NCBI GenBank assembly: GCA_015067795.1
Contig: SVLU01000004.1
Coordinates: 1-64,000 of the forward strand
DNA: 64,000 bases
Source: Oscillospiraceae bacterium
GTDB taxonomy: Bacteria > Bacillota > Clostridia > Oscillospirales > Oscillospiraceae
Direction of reading: 5' to 3'
Shown: piece after piece, positions 9,005-16,444 of the stretch
Position numbering within the stretch: position 1 is the first letter of the stretch
Layout of the letters: every line of letters starts with the position of its first letter
Translations under genes and position numbers: made by a program
The notes under the pieces: model-generated
What the model saw: only the letters and a program-made list of their open reading frames with translations
What the model was told of the DNA's origin: nothing
The model's database searches: none

Positions 9005-9031
9005 GGAGCCGGTGCGTTTTGCACCGGCTCC
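9005..9031 (-). terminator. Hairpin downstream of typA
   Basis: An 11-base perfect stem (GGAGCCGGTGC / GCACCGGCTCC) with a 5-base loop lies 9 bases beyond the typA stop. Neither side has a clean T-run, so termination strength is uncertain. Confidence 0.6.
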
Positions 9032-9039
9032 TTATATTG

Positions 9040-10860
9040 TTATTTATCCTTTTTACCCTTAAGGGCCTTCATTCTTAACGCATGGTCGAGAAGTCTTTTA
9101 CGCAGTCTGAGGCTCTTTGGAGTTACCTCAAGAAGCTCGTCATCTGCCATAAATTCAAGGCACTGCTCTAAGCTGAGAATTCTGTGAGGAACAAGTCTCA
9201 GGGCTTCGTCACTGCCGGAAGCACGCATATTTGTAAGCTGCTTCTTGCGGCAAACATTAACGGTAATGTCCTCCGCCTTTGGAGATACGCCAACGATCAT
9301 ACCGCCGTAAACAGGCTCACCCGGTCCGATAAAGAGTCTGCCTCTTTCCTGAGCTGCCCAAAGACCGTAGGTAACGGCATCGCCGTTTTCAAAAGCGATA
9401 AGAGAGCCGGTATTGCGTCTTGCAATATCACCCTTCATTGGCTCATAGCGTTCAAATACGCTGTTTAAAATACCTTCACCTCTTGTATCGGTGAGGAATT
9501 CGTTTCTGTAACCGAACAGACCTCTTGATGGGATGAGGAAGTTCATCTTCATTCGTGAGCCAACAGGGGTCATGTCAACGAACTCGCCCTTTCTTGCACT
9601 GAGCTTTTCGATGACCATACCGACACATTCCTCAGGAACGTCAACAACAACACGTTCAATAGGCTCGCACATAACGCCGTCGATCTCCTTATAAAGCACT
9701 CTCGGTGGAGATACGGAGAATTCATAACCCTCACGACGCATCGTTTCAATGAGGATGGAAAGGTGCATCTCACCTCGGCCTGCCACCTTATAGCTGTCCG
9801 TGTTGGCTTCTTCTGTGATTTTAAGGGAAACGTCCTTGAGGGTTTCTCTGATAAGTCTGTCGCGGATATTTCTGGAGGTAACGTACTTACCCTCCTTACC
9901 TGCAAATGGGCTGTCGTTAACAGCAAATGTCATTTCCATGGTAGGAGCGGAGATCTGAACGAAAGGAAGAGGCTCTATTGTAAGAGGTGTGCATACTGTA
10001 TCGCCGATGGTGATATCAGCAATACCGCTCATTGCAACTATGTCGCCTGCATGAGCTTCTGTAACAGGAACGCGTTCCAGACCCTCAAACTCATAGAGGC
10101 TGACAACCTTAGCCTTTCTGATATTCTCTTCGCCGTGGTAATTGCATACGACGATCTCCTGATTTTGCTTAATTGTACCACGTTCAATTCTGCCGATGGC
10201 AATTCTGCCAACGTAGTCATTGTAGTCAACGGAGGATACCAGCATCTGTGCAGGTGCTTCCGTATCCATATCGGGAGCAGGGATATAGTCCACGATTGTG
10301 GAGAAGAGAGGACGGAGATCCTCGCCAACTACGTCAGGACCGTAGGAAGCGGTACCCGCTCTGCCGGAGCAGAAGAGCATTGGGCTGTCAAGCTGTTCTT
10401 CTGTTGCATCAAGCTCAAGAAGAAGCTCAAGAACCTCGTCGATGACCTCGTGGAGACGGGCATCGGGCTTGTCTATCTTATTAACGGCAACGATAACTCT
10501 GTGACCAAGCTCAAGAGCCTTCTGGAGAACGAAGCGTGTCTGAGGCATCGGGCCTTCAGCAGCGTCAACAAGAAGAATAACGCCGTTAACCATCTTTAAA
10601 ATACGTTCAACCTCACCGCCAAAGTCAGCATGACCCGGGGTGTCAACAATGTTTATCTTTGTATCGTTATACCAGACCGCGGTATTTTTAGCGAGAATTG
10701 TGATGCCGCGTTCACGCTCTAAGTCGTTGGAGTCCATGACACGCTCTCTCACAGCCTGATTTTCACGGAAGATGCCGCTCTGCTTCAGCATTTCGTCAAC
10801 AAGGGTGGTCTTACCGTGGTCAACGTGGGCGATGATCGCCACGTTTCTTATATCCTTCAT
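9040..10860 (-). CDS. typA: Translational GTPase TypA/BipA
   Basis: The protein has 606 residues. The ATG at 10860 is preferred over the TTG just upstream because GGAGG lies 8 bases before it. G-domain motifs are visible: [10 protein letters not shown] near residue 11, the switch region [18 protein letters not shown] and NKIDKPDA. The EF-G-like domains III and V and the BipA C-terminal domain follow ([19 protein letters not shown], then [19 protein letters not shown]). TypA binds ribosomes and affects assembly and stress growth. It is transcribed alone from a consensus promoter that overlaps a long palindrome. Confidence 0.97.
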   Translation of the reverse strand: MKDIRNVAIIAHVDHGKTTLVDEMLKQSGIFRENQAVRERVMDSNDLERERGITILAKNTAVWYNDTKINIVDTPGHADFGGEVERILKMVNGVILLVDAAEGPMPQTRFVLQKALELGHRVIVAVNKIDKPDARLHEVIDEVLELLLELDATEEQLDSPMLFCSGRAGTASYGPDVVGEDLRPLFSTIVDYIPAPDMDTEAPAQMLVSSVDYNDYVGRIAIGRIERGTIKQNQEIVVCNYHGEENIRKAKVVSLYEFEGLERVPVTEAHAGDIVAMSGIADITIGDTVCTPLTIEPLPFVQISAPTMEMTFAVNDSPFAGKEGKYVTSRNIRDRLIRETLKDVSLKITEEANTDSYKVAGRGEMHLSILIETMRREGYEFSVSPPRVLYKEIDGVMCEPIERVVVDVPEECVGMVIEKLSARKGEFVDMTPVGSRMKMNFLIPSRGLFGYRNEFLTDTRGEGILNSVFERYEPMKGDIARRNTGSLIAFENGDAVTYGLWAAQERGRLFIGPGEPVYGGMIVGVSPKAEDITVNVCRKKQLTNMRASGSDEALRLVPHRILSLEQCLEFMADDELLEVTPKSLRLRKRLLDHALRMKALKGKKDK

Positions 10861-10918
10861 CAAGAGTTCCTCCTTATATGTGCCCCTTGCACACTAATTC
10901 CAGTTTTCATCTATAACC

Positions 10919-10953
10919 GTTGCATTATACACATTTTTCGTATAAAATGCAAC
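10919..10953 (-). promoter_or_regulatory. typA promoter embedded in a near-perfect palindrome
   Basis: On the minus strand TTGCAT and TATAAT are 17 bases apart (10924-10952). The whole promoter lies inside an inverted repeat whose arms are GTTGCATTATAC and GTATAAAATGCAAC, so -35 and -10 are each part of one arm. A dimeric repressor site or a cruciform-prone promoter are both possible. Confidence 0.6.
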
Positions 10954-10974
10954 ATTATTTTAGCAAAAAGTTTG

Positions 10975-11004
10975 TTGCGAAATTTACGTTATCTGGTGTA
11001 TAAT
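10975..11004 (+). promoter_or_regulatory. Candidate rightward promoter toward the Nudix gene
   Basis: TTGCGA and TATAAT are 18 bases apart, 250 bases ahead of the Nudix gene. The palindromic repeats at 11050-11220 lie between them. Confidence 0.4.
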
Positions 11005-11049
11005 ACACAATAGAGTGAAGATTAAGTACTGCACTATCGTACATTGTAC

Positions 11050-11220
11050 AGCTTTTGGGTGCATACTGGCGGGACGTTGGAAACCATCGTTCCCTACACA
11101 CAGATTATATAACACTCTACACCATTGTAGGGTTGGGGCTTGCTCCAACCGTAAATACGCATTATTTAATTGCATATCTTATCTAATAAGCGGCAGGAGC
11201 GAGCCCCTGCCCTACGAATA
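11050..11220. repeat. Palindromic repeats of family F between typA and the Nudix gene
   Basis: Two opposed units are visible: TAGGGTTGGGGCTTGCTCCAACC and GGCAGGAGCGAGCCCCTGCC followed by CTACG. Both are of the type TAGGG + GC-rich hairpin seen again at 13684-13755. No coding sequence is apparent in 10861-11255. Confidence 0.65.
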
Positions 11221-11255
11221 GTTGCCAATAGACAAAAAATACTGAGGTAAACACT

Positions 11256-11792
11256 ATGGATTACATTGAAACAATGGTTGAAAGCGATCTCATATACGAT
11301 GGTCGCATAATAAAGGTCAAAAACGACACCGTTCGTCTGCACACAGGTGCAATAGCAAAGCGTGAAGTGGTCGTCCACAACGGCGGCGTTGGTGTTATTC
11401 CCATCGACGCTGATGGCAACGCCTATCTCGTCCGCCAGTTCCGCTATCCCTTTGGGGAATCCGTTCTTGAAATTCCGGCAGGCAAGCTGGAAATCGGCGA
11501 AGACCCCTTCGAATGTGCCGTGAGAGAGCTCTCCGAGGAAACAGGCTTCACCGCAGATGAATACACATATCTCGGCAGATTTTATCCGACTCCCGGCTAC
11601 TGTCAGGAAACTCTCCATGTTTACATGGCAAGAGGTCTCACCGCCGGCAAGATGCATCTGGACGAAAACGAACATCTGGACGTTGAAAAATATCCTCTCA
11701 AGGAGCTTGTTGATATGTCAATGCGAGGTGAAATTCTGGACGCAAAGACCATCATCGGTATCCTCAAGGCCAACATGGTGATTTTCGGCTGA
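11256..11792 (+). CDS. Nudix hydrolase, ADP-ribose pyrophosphatase type
   Basis: The protein has 178 residues. The complete Nudix box GKLEIGEDPFECAVRELSEE (continuing TGF) fits GX5EX7REUXEEXGU, whose glutamates bind the metal. The flanking layout (VVVHNGGVGVIPID, VRQFRYPFGESVLEIPAGK, YPTPGYCQETLHVYMA) matches the NudF/YqkG ADP-ribose pyrophosphatase group, which cleaves ADP-ribose to AMP and ribose 5-phosphate. GAGG lies about nine bases before the start. The next gene has its own promoter overlapping this gene's 3' end, so co-transcription is not required. Substrate is inferred from family only. Confidence 0.9.
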   Translation: MDYIETMVESDLIYDGRIIKVKNDTVRLHTGAIAKREVVVHNGGVGVIPIDADGNAYLVRQFRYPFGESVLEIPAGKLEIGEDPFECAVRELSEETGFTADEYTYLGRFYPTPGYCQETLHVYMARGLTAGKMHLDENEHLDVEKYPLKELVDMSMRGEILDAKTIIGILKANMVIFG

Positions 11793-11798
11793 TTTTCA

Positions 11799-11827
11799 TT
11801 GACAGTTTTGTCTGAAACTGGTATTAT
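11799..11827 (+). promoter_or_regulatory. Consensus sigma-A promoter of the GGGtGRT operon
   Basis: TTGACA, exactly 17 bases, TATTAT, about 78 bases before the start at 11905. Together with the strong RBS this predicts high expression. Confidence 0.8.
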
Positions 11828-11904
11828 TAATAAGTTAAAGTCAATACTTTTTTGTATTGTTTATAAAGTTTAAAACAGAAATACATTTGAAGGGAGTAAT
11901 TGTT

Positions 11905-12597
11905 ATGATCTACTCTGCAGAAGTAGAAAAAATGACCTGTGTTGCCAAGGGCGCAAACCACGGTCCGGCACCAATTCCTGAAGAAGGCAAGTGGGTAAGA
12001 GTAAAGGACGTTCAGGATGTCAGCGGTCTGACACACGGTGTTGGCTGGTGTGCACCACAGCAAGGTGCATGTAAGCTTACACTCAATGTTAAGGAAGGCA
12101 TCATCCAGGAAGCTCTTGTTGAAACTCTCGGTTGCTCCGGTATGACTCATTCCGCAGCTATGGCCAGTGAGATTCTCCCGGGCAAGACCATTCTTGAAGC
12201 TCTTAACACTGACCTTGTTTGCGACGCTATTAACACAGCTATGCGTGAACTCTTCCTGCAGATCGTTTACGGCCGCACCCAGACTGCTTTCAGCGAAGAC
12301 GGTCTCCCAATCGGTGCAGGTCTTGAAGACCTTGGTAAGGGTCTGAGAAGCCAGGTTGGTACAATGTACGGCACTCTGGCAAAGGGTCCTCGTTATCTGG
12401 AAATGGCTGAAGGCTATGTAACACGCATCGCTCTTGACGCTGAAGATCAGATCATCGGCTACGAATTCGTTCATCTTGGAAAGATGATGGCTGCTATCAA
12501 GAAGGGCACAGACGCTAACGAAGCTATGAAGGCTGCTTCCGGTACATACGGTCGCTTCAACGACGCTGCTCGTTACGTTGACCCAAGACACGAATAA
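11905..12597 (+). CDS. Iron-sulfur cluster scaffold-like protein (NifU/IscU-related), GGGtGRT partner
   Basis: The protein has 230 residues from the ATG at 11905, preceded by AAGGGAG; in-frame codons upstream belong to the leader. Similar Clostridial proteins are annotated as iron-sulfur cluster assembly scaffold proteins because of the NifU-N-like segment ETLGCSGMTHSAAMASEILP. A second cysteine lies in GVGWCAPQQGACKLTLNV and a third in TDLVCDAIN. The rest (GLRSQVGTMYGTLAKGPRYL, GYEFVHLGKMM) is highly conserved but of unknown role. It is 19 bases upstream of the GGGtGRT gene, its constant neighbour in Clostridia as far as I recall. What cluster or client it serves is not known. Confidence 0.85.
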   Translation: MIYSAEVEKMTCVAKGANHGPAPIPEEGKWVRVKDVQDVSGLTHGVGWCAPQQGACKLTLNVKEGIIQEALVETLGCSGMTHSAAMASEILPGKTILEALNTDLVCDAINTAMRELFLQIVYGRTQTAFSEDGLPIGAGLEDLGKGLRSQVGTMYGTLAKGPRYLEMAEGYVTRIALDAEDQIIGYEFVHLGKMMAAIKKGTDANEAMKAASGTYGRFNDAARYVDPRHE

Positions 12598-12616
12598 TTG
12601 AGGGAGGGAAATTAAA

Positions 12617-13618
12617 ATGGCACTGTTTGAAAGCTACGAAAGAAGAATTGACAATATCAACGCTGTTTTGGCTGAATACGGCATTTCCGACCTCGAAGAA
12701 TGCAAGAAGATCTGCGACGAAAAGGGCTTCTCCCCTTATGACATCGTAAAGGACGTTCAGCCTATCGCTTTTGAAAACGCTTGCTGGGCTTACACAATGG
12801 GCGCTGCAATCGCAATCAAGAAGGGCTGCACCACCGCTGCTGACGCTGCTGAAGCTATCGGCATCGGCCTCCAGGCATTCTGCATCGCAGGCTCCGTTGC
12901 TGACGACCGTAAGGTAGGTATCGGTCACGGTAATCTGGCTGCTATGCTCCTCAGAGACGAAACAAAGTGCTTCGCATTCCTTGCAGGTCACGAATCCTTC
13001 GCTGCTGCTGAAGGCGCTATTGGTATTGCAAAGAACGCTAACAAGGCAAGAAAGACTCCTCTTCAGGTTATCCTGAACGGTCTCGGCAAGGACGCTGCTC
13101 TGATCATCTCCAGAATCAACGGCTTCACATACTGCCAGACTGAATTCGACTACGCAACAGGCGAAGTTAAGATCGTTAAGGAAACTCCATACTCCGACGG
13201 CGACAGAGCAAAGGTTCGCTGCTTCGGTGCTGACGACGTTCGCGAAGGCGTTGCTATCATGCATCTTGAAGGTGTTGACGTTTCCATCACCGGTAACTCC
13301 ACTAACCCAACCCGTTTCCAGCATCCGGTAGCCGGTACATATAAGAAGGAATGCATCCAGATGGGTAAGAAGTACTTCTCCGTTGCTTCCGGCGGCGGCA
13401 CAGGCAGAACTCTCCACCCAGACAACATGGCTGCAGGCCCAGCTTCCTATGGTATGACTGATACTATGGGCAGAATGCACTCTGATGCTCAGTTCGCAGG
13501 TTCCTCCTCCGTTCCGGCTCACGTTGAAATGATGGGCTTCCTGGGCATGGGCAACAACCCAATGGTTGGCGCTACTGTTGCTTGCGCAGTTGCAGTTGAA
13601 GAGGCTATGAAGGCATAA
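12617..13618 (+). CDS. GGGtGRT protein (uncharacterised conserved family)
   Basis: The protein has 333 residues; GGGAGGG precedes the ATG. The family takes its name from the motif seen here as SVASGGGTGRTLHPDNMAAG. Other conserved stretches are IEAMHLEGVDVSITGNST-like text at residues 213-228, CFAFLAGHESFAAAEG, and a helical start beginning with MALFESYERRIDNINAVLAE. No catalytic fold is recognised. It shares a transcript with the Fe-S scaffold-like gene and ends at a strong terminator. The base composition is biased toward translation-optimal codons, consistent with an abundant cytoplasmic protein. Function unknown. Confidence 0.9.
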   Translation: MALFESYERRIDNINAVLAEYGISDLEECKKICDEKGFSPYDIVKDVQPIAFENACWAYTMGAAIAIKKGCTTAADAAEAIGIGLQAFCIAGSVADDRKVGIGHGNLAAMLLRDETKCFAFLAGHESFAAAEGAIGIAKNANKARKTPLQVILNGLGKDAALIISRINGFTYCQTEFDYATGEVKIVKETPYSDGDRAKVRCFGADDVREGVAIMHLEGVDVSITGNSTNPTRFQHPVAGTYKKECIQMGKKYFSVASGGGTGRTLHPDNMAAGPASYGMTDTMGRMHSDAQFAGSSSVPAHVEMMGFLGMGNNPMVGATVACAVAVEEAMKA

Positions 13619-13640
13619 TTCTTCTAAAAGTTATAAATTT

Positions 13641-13672
13641 CAGGCGTGTCGGTTTCGACACGCCTGTTTTTT
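13641..13672 (+). terminator. Strong intrinsic terminator of the GGGtGRT operon
   Basis: The 11-base perfect stem CAGGCGTGTCG / CGACACGCCTG with a GTTT loop is followed by TTTTTT. Confidence 0.95.
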
Positions 13673-13683
13673 GTTAAACGTAA

Positions 13684-13900
13684 TGTAGGGGCGGCTATCA
13701 GCCGCCAGTAATTTTCCAAAAACAAGCGGGCAGCTGATAGCTGCCCCTACATTTTAAAATCTTCAATATATTGCCCAGAGTCCGCAAAAACGCGCCAATG
13801 AATCGGACACCCCGGAGGGGTGTCCCTACGATTACACTACACCTTTCTTGGATTTCCCTTTGGGAGAGCTGTAACTGAAAGGTGACTGAGAGGGTAAAAA
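13684..13900. repeat. Cluster of interspersed palindromes (families F, A-core and E)
   Basis: Bases 13684-13755 form a long inverted repeat: TGTAGGGGCGGCTATCAGCC at one end and GGGCAGCTGATAGCTGCCCC at the other. Next come an isolated family A core palindrome (GGACACCCCGGAGGGGTGTCC, near 13808) and a family E half-unit (GGGAGAGCTGTAACTGAAAG, near 13862-13895). No ORF is supported here. Confidence 0.75.
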
Positions 13901-13948
13901 ATATTCGTTATTCTTGCTTATATTACATTATTGCGATAATATAATTTC

Positions 13949-14210
13949 GGTGCTGCCAAAAAACGGTAGGCGGTTGGCCCTTTCGCTTAAAGAGGGCAGC
14001 TTTGCAGCCCTCTGATACTAATGAAAGGGGGCTGATATGATGGTTACATATTCCGATTTATTCGAATATACTATCGTTATTGTTACTATTATCGGCCTTT
14101 TGGTTCAGATATATTTTAACACAAAGAAGTAACCGCCCACGCTCCCAACGTAACGGTTACTTCTTGTAACTAAACATATGGGGCCAACCGTCTATCGGCA
14201 GCACCTTTTT
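13949..14210 (+). other. Type I toxin cassette bounded by inverted repeats
   Basis: The ends match as an inverted repeat: GGTGCTGCC ... CGGTTGGCCC at 13949-13980 and GGGCCAACCG ... GGCAGCACC at 14181-14205, followed by TTTTT. A transcript starting after TATAAT at 13940 would begin with one arm and end with the other, folding back on itself and terminating. Inside are a hairpin (AGAGGGC ... GCCCTCT, 13991-14013), the small toxin ORF, and a second hairpin (GTAACCGCC ... ACGGTTAC, 14129-14160) that could belong to an antisense antitoxin RNA. Long 5'-3' pairing is typical of type I toxin mRNAs. Confidence 0.65.
14037..14132 (+). CDS. Putative holin-like toxin, 31 residues
   Basis: The peptide begins MMVTYSDLFEY and ends FNTKK, with one membrane span (TIVIVTIIGLLVQIYF). 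AAAGGGGG lies about six bases before the first ATG. Length, N-terminal YxxLF pattern, single helix and basic tail fit the short Firmicutes putative holin-like toxin family, usually controlled by an antisense RNA. It would act by inserting in the cytoplasmic membrane. Toxicity and the antitoxin RNA are inference from family and from the inverted-repeat context. Confidence 0.7.
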   Translation: MMVTYSDLFEYTIVIVTIIGLLVQIYFNTKK

Positions 14211-14250
14211 ATATCCTTATTATAGTTAATTCTATGAGTATTGTCAACGG

Positions 14251-14411
14251 CTATTCCTCAACATATTCAGCGATTTTTTCAATCTGTAATTAAGGACAAC
14301 ACATAGCTTATTAAGGGTTTTAGTCTCGATATTTTCATTTGCCTTAAGACGGCGGATGGTTTTGCTGTCAATTCCGCATTTCTCTCTGAGCTGATATGTG
14401 GATACACCTTT
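14251..14411 (-). pseudogene. Frameshifted, 5'-truncated HTH regulator, paralogue of the gene at 5719
   Basis: The minus strand reads VSTYQLREKCGIDSKTIRRL, continues KANENIETKTLNKLCVVLN, and then shifts frame by one missing base. In the shifted frame the end reads EKIAEYVEE before a TAG at 14251, matching EDIAEYIED of the 5719 protein. The first 15-20 residues are absent; an inverted repeat (14401-14435) occupies their place. No start codon or RBS is available. It is an inactivated copy. Confidence 0.8.
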
Positions 14412-14435
14412 GTTCCCTATGCAAAAGGGTGTATC
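14401..14435 (-). terminator. Hairpin after the SLOG gene
   Basis: GATACACCTTTG and AAAAGGGTGTATC form an imperfect stem with a short loop, 20 bases past the SLOG stop on the minus strand. No clear T-run follows. Confidence 0.4.
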
Positions 14436-14454
14436 TTTATATAAAAACGAAACA

Positions 14455-14955
14455 TTACGGCTCGATCTGGATTATCTCCAGTCCCTGCTGTTTTGCATAT
14501 ATAACCGTCCTCATTGTGCCGCCCATTGTTCCGTCAAAAACAGCTATAAGCACGCCGGAGTTATCCACCATATACTTATTTCGCTTCATCATGCAGTTAC
14601 TTGTGTATACTCTCTGCACATAAGTCTTTTCATCGCAAAGCTCCAAAAGCTGATAATAACGCTGACGCTGGTCCTCAGGCCAGGAGTCCGCCTGAGTTTC
14701 GCAGGGAATGGCGGCTTCTATAATAATATCAGTAAACCTGTTTCTGAGCTCTGTCAGTATCTCGCAAAAATACATATCACAGCCCATTGCCATGCCGCAT
14801 ATAAAACGGCGTACTCCGCTAAGGTACACCGCTTCAACGATGTCATAGAGCTTTTCTTTCAGCAGTACGCATCTGACATCGTTCTCATTGTACCTCCAGG
14901 GAAGCTTCGTCGGTCTGTGACCTGTGAAGCAGCAGGTTCGGGTCTTGTCCGTCAT
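14455..14955 (-). CDS. SLOG-family protein (YpsA/DUF1273-like)
   Basis: The protein has 166 residues, and GGGAGAG precedes its ATG. The N-terminal CCFTGHRPTKLPW, then VRRFICGMAMGCDMYFCEIL and the C-terminal GVLIAVFDGTMGGTMRTVIYAKQQG, are the hallmarks of the Rossmann-like SLOG fold of the YpsA/DUF1273 group. SLOG domains are thought to bind nucleotides or nucleotide-derived ligands; B. subtilis YpsA affects cell division. It stands alone between an HTH remnant and the divergently transcribed ribU riboswitch. The ligand is unknown. Confidence 0.88.
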   Translation of the reverse strand: MTDKTRTCCFTGHRPTKLPWRYNENDVRCVLLKEKLYDIVEAVYLSGVRRFICGMAMGCDMYFCEILTELRNRFTDIIIEAAIPCETQADSWPEDQRQRYYQLLELCDEKTYVQRVYTSNCMMKRNKYMVDNSGVLIAVFDGTMGGTMRTVIYAKQQGLEIIQIEP

Positions 14956-15019
14956 TGTTCTCTCCCATCACTTTTATGTCAACATTTTATGCCAACTCCC
15001 GAAACTTGTCAATTTCATA

Positions 15020-15047
15020 TTGCAAAAATAATTTTATGTGCTATACT
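15020..15047 (+). promoter_or_regulatory. Promoter of the FMN riboswitch-ribU transcript
   Basis: TTGCAA, 16 bases, TATACT, placing the transcription start just before the riboswitch. Confidence 0.65.
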
Positions 15048-15067
15048 ATCCTCAAACAAAATATCAT

Positions 15068-15185
15068 ATCTTCAGGGCAGGGTGTAATTCCCGACCGGCG
15101 GTGAGGTAGAAATATCGTAGTCCGCGAGCGAAAGCTGAACCGGTGTAATTCCGGTACCGACAGTAAAGTCTGGATGAAAGAAGAT
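15068..15185 (+). ncRNA. FMN riboswitch (RFN element)
   Basis: The conserved RFN landmarks appear in order: TTCAGGGCAGGGTG, ATTCCCGACCGGCGGT, TCCGCGAGCG, GAACCGGTG-AATTCCGG, ACCGACAGT and AGTCTGGATGAAAGAAGA, with a closing helix ATCTTC/GAAGAT. A terminator at 15210 follows, so FMN binding likely causes premature termination and switches off ribU. Confidence 0.97.
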
Positions 15186-15209
15186 TTCCTCCATTTTTTG
15201 CTTATTTTG

Positions 15210-15240
15210 CCCGAAGAGTTTTTTCTTCGGGTATTTTTTA
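15210..15240 (+). terminator. Riboswitch expression-platform terminator
   Basis: CCCGAAGA / TCTTCGGG stem with a T-rich loop, followed by TATTTTTTAT, between the riboswitch and ribU. Confidence 0.85.
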
Positions 15241-15259
15241 TTTAACAAGGAGTAACATT

Positions 15260-15805
15260 ATGATCAAAAATACAAGAGCAATGACCGTTATGGCTGTACT
15301 TGCTGCCTTGAGCGTGGTGCTTGTGTCCCTTATACATATCCCGATTTTCCCTCAGGCACCTTTCCTCGAATATGACCCGGCTGACATTCCCATTCTTATC
15401 GCCACCTTTGCCTACGGCCCTGTCGCCGGTATCATCGTTACAATAATCGCAAGTGCAGTTCAGGCTGTCACCGTTAGTGCGGGAAGCGGCATTTACGGCT
15501 TTATCATGCACGTTATTTCCACATCCGCGCTCTGCATCCCGGCAGGCTTTATCTATAAGAGCAAGAAGTCCAGACGCGGTGCTTTGGAGGGTATGACGTC
15601 CGGCATTGTCTGTATGGCAGCCGTTATGCTGGCGGCAAATCATTTTATCACACCATTTTTCATGGGTGCTCCCACCGAGATGGTGGATGCAATGCTGCTT
15701 CCCACCATCCTGCCCTTTAATCTTATAAAGGGCGGCATCAACTGTGTTGTTACTTTCCTCATTTACAAGCCGCTTTCAAGATTTGTTATCAAAGGCACAA
15801 AATAG
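15260..15805 (+). CDS. ribU: Riboflavin transporter, ECF S-component RibU
   Basis: The 181-residue membrane protein has five to six helices; AAGGAG precedes the start. The S-component motif near the first helix (AVLAALSVVLVSLIHIPIFP, then FLEYDPADIPILIATFAYGP) matches RibU, with the DPADIP and YGPxxG segments that line the riboflavin site. It works with a shared EcfAAT energizing module, not seen in this window. The FMN riboswitch upstream independently supports flavin uptake. ribF at 51995 would convert the imported riboflavin to FMN and FAD. Confidence 0.95.
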   Translation: MIKNTRAMTVMAVLAALSVVLVSLIHIPIFPQAPFLEYDPADIPILIATFAYGPVAGIIVTIIASAVQAVTVSAGSGIYGFIMHVISTSALCIPAGFIYKSKKSRRGALEGMTSGIVCMAAVMLAANHFITPFFMGAPTEMVDAMLLPTILPFNLIKGGINCVVTFLIYKPLSRFVIKGTK

Positions 15806-15816
15806 AGAATAAATAA

Positions 15817-15857
15817 GGACTCGTCGCAGAATGAAAAAAACTGCGGCGGGTCCTTTT
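15817..15857. terminator. Bidirectional terminator between ribU and the pseudouridine synthase gene
   Basis: GGACTCGTCGCAG and CTGCGGCGGGTCC form a 13-base stem with a G-T pair; TTTTATTT follows on the plus strand, and the convergent gene ends at 15856. Confidence 0.75.
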
Positions 15858-16443
15858 ATTTGATTACTTCAATTTCCTTCCACCGGCCAGGTTCAAGGGC
15901 TTCATCCAGAACAATATCCCCCATTGATATACGCTTAAGCTGAAGCACAACGCACCGCACTTCCTTCATCATGCGGCGTATCTGACGATTTCTCCCCTCT
16001 GTGATGGTGATAGTGCCGTAGGTTACAGGCCTGTCCATCGGGTTGTGACGGCTCTTGTCCTGGATTTCAGGGTGCAGAGCGGGCAGAGCTTCCCCAAGGG
16101 TGGAACGACCTTTTACGGTTATTTCACAGGGTGCGGTAAGCTGATCCGAGCCGCGAAGCAGTACACCATTTTTGAGTTTTTCAAGCTTTTCCTCGTTCAA
16201 ATCACCCATAACGGTGAATTCATAACGCTTTTCCTTTTTGAACTCCGGTCGTGTCATCTGACGATTCCACATTCCGTCATCGGTTATGATAAGCAACCCC
16301 TCAGTCTCCCTGTCCAGTCTCCCGACCGGTGAAAGGTCATCGTTGCCAAGCTCCCTGAACCAGTCCATTACAACAGGATACCTGTCATCGCGTCTGGCGG
16401 TTACACATCCAAAGGGCTTATTGAACATATAGTAGTGGAACAT
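15856..16443 (-). CDS. RsuA/RluB-family pseudouridine synthase without S4 domain
   Basis: The protein has 195 residues. The catalytic motif GRLDRETEGLLIITDDG contains the conserved Asp that attacks uridine C6. YMFNKPFGCVT at the start and GRNRQIRRMMKEV near residue 160 are the other family motifs. There is no N-terminal S4 RNA-binding domain, as in RluE-type members. It isomerises uridine to pseudouridine in rRNA; the exact site cannot be assigned. The start lies one base after the stop of the ABC-F gene, so both are one transcript, linking two ribosome-related functions. Confidence 0.9.
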   Translation of the reverse strand: MFHYYMFNKPFGCVTARRDDRYPVVMDWFRELGNDDLSPVGRLDRETEGLLIITDDGMWNRQMTRPEFKKEKRYEFTVMGDLNEEKLEKLKNGVLLRGSDQLTAPCEITVKGRSTLGEALPALHPEIQDKSRHNPMDRPVTYGTITITEGRNRQIRRMMKEVRCVVLQLKRISMGDIVLDEALEPGRWKEIEVIK

Positions 16444-16444
16444 A

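Noticed and set aside
12557..13522. 321-residue minus-strand ORF
   Set aside because: Antisense to the GGGtGRT gene, which has promoter, RBS and terminator on the plus strand.
14455..14955. Linking the SLOG protein to the TIR operon as a Thoeris-like effector
   Set aside because: It is 24 kb away and belongs to the YpsA/DUF1273 SLOG group, not the ThsA type.
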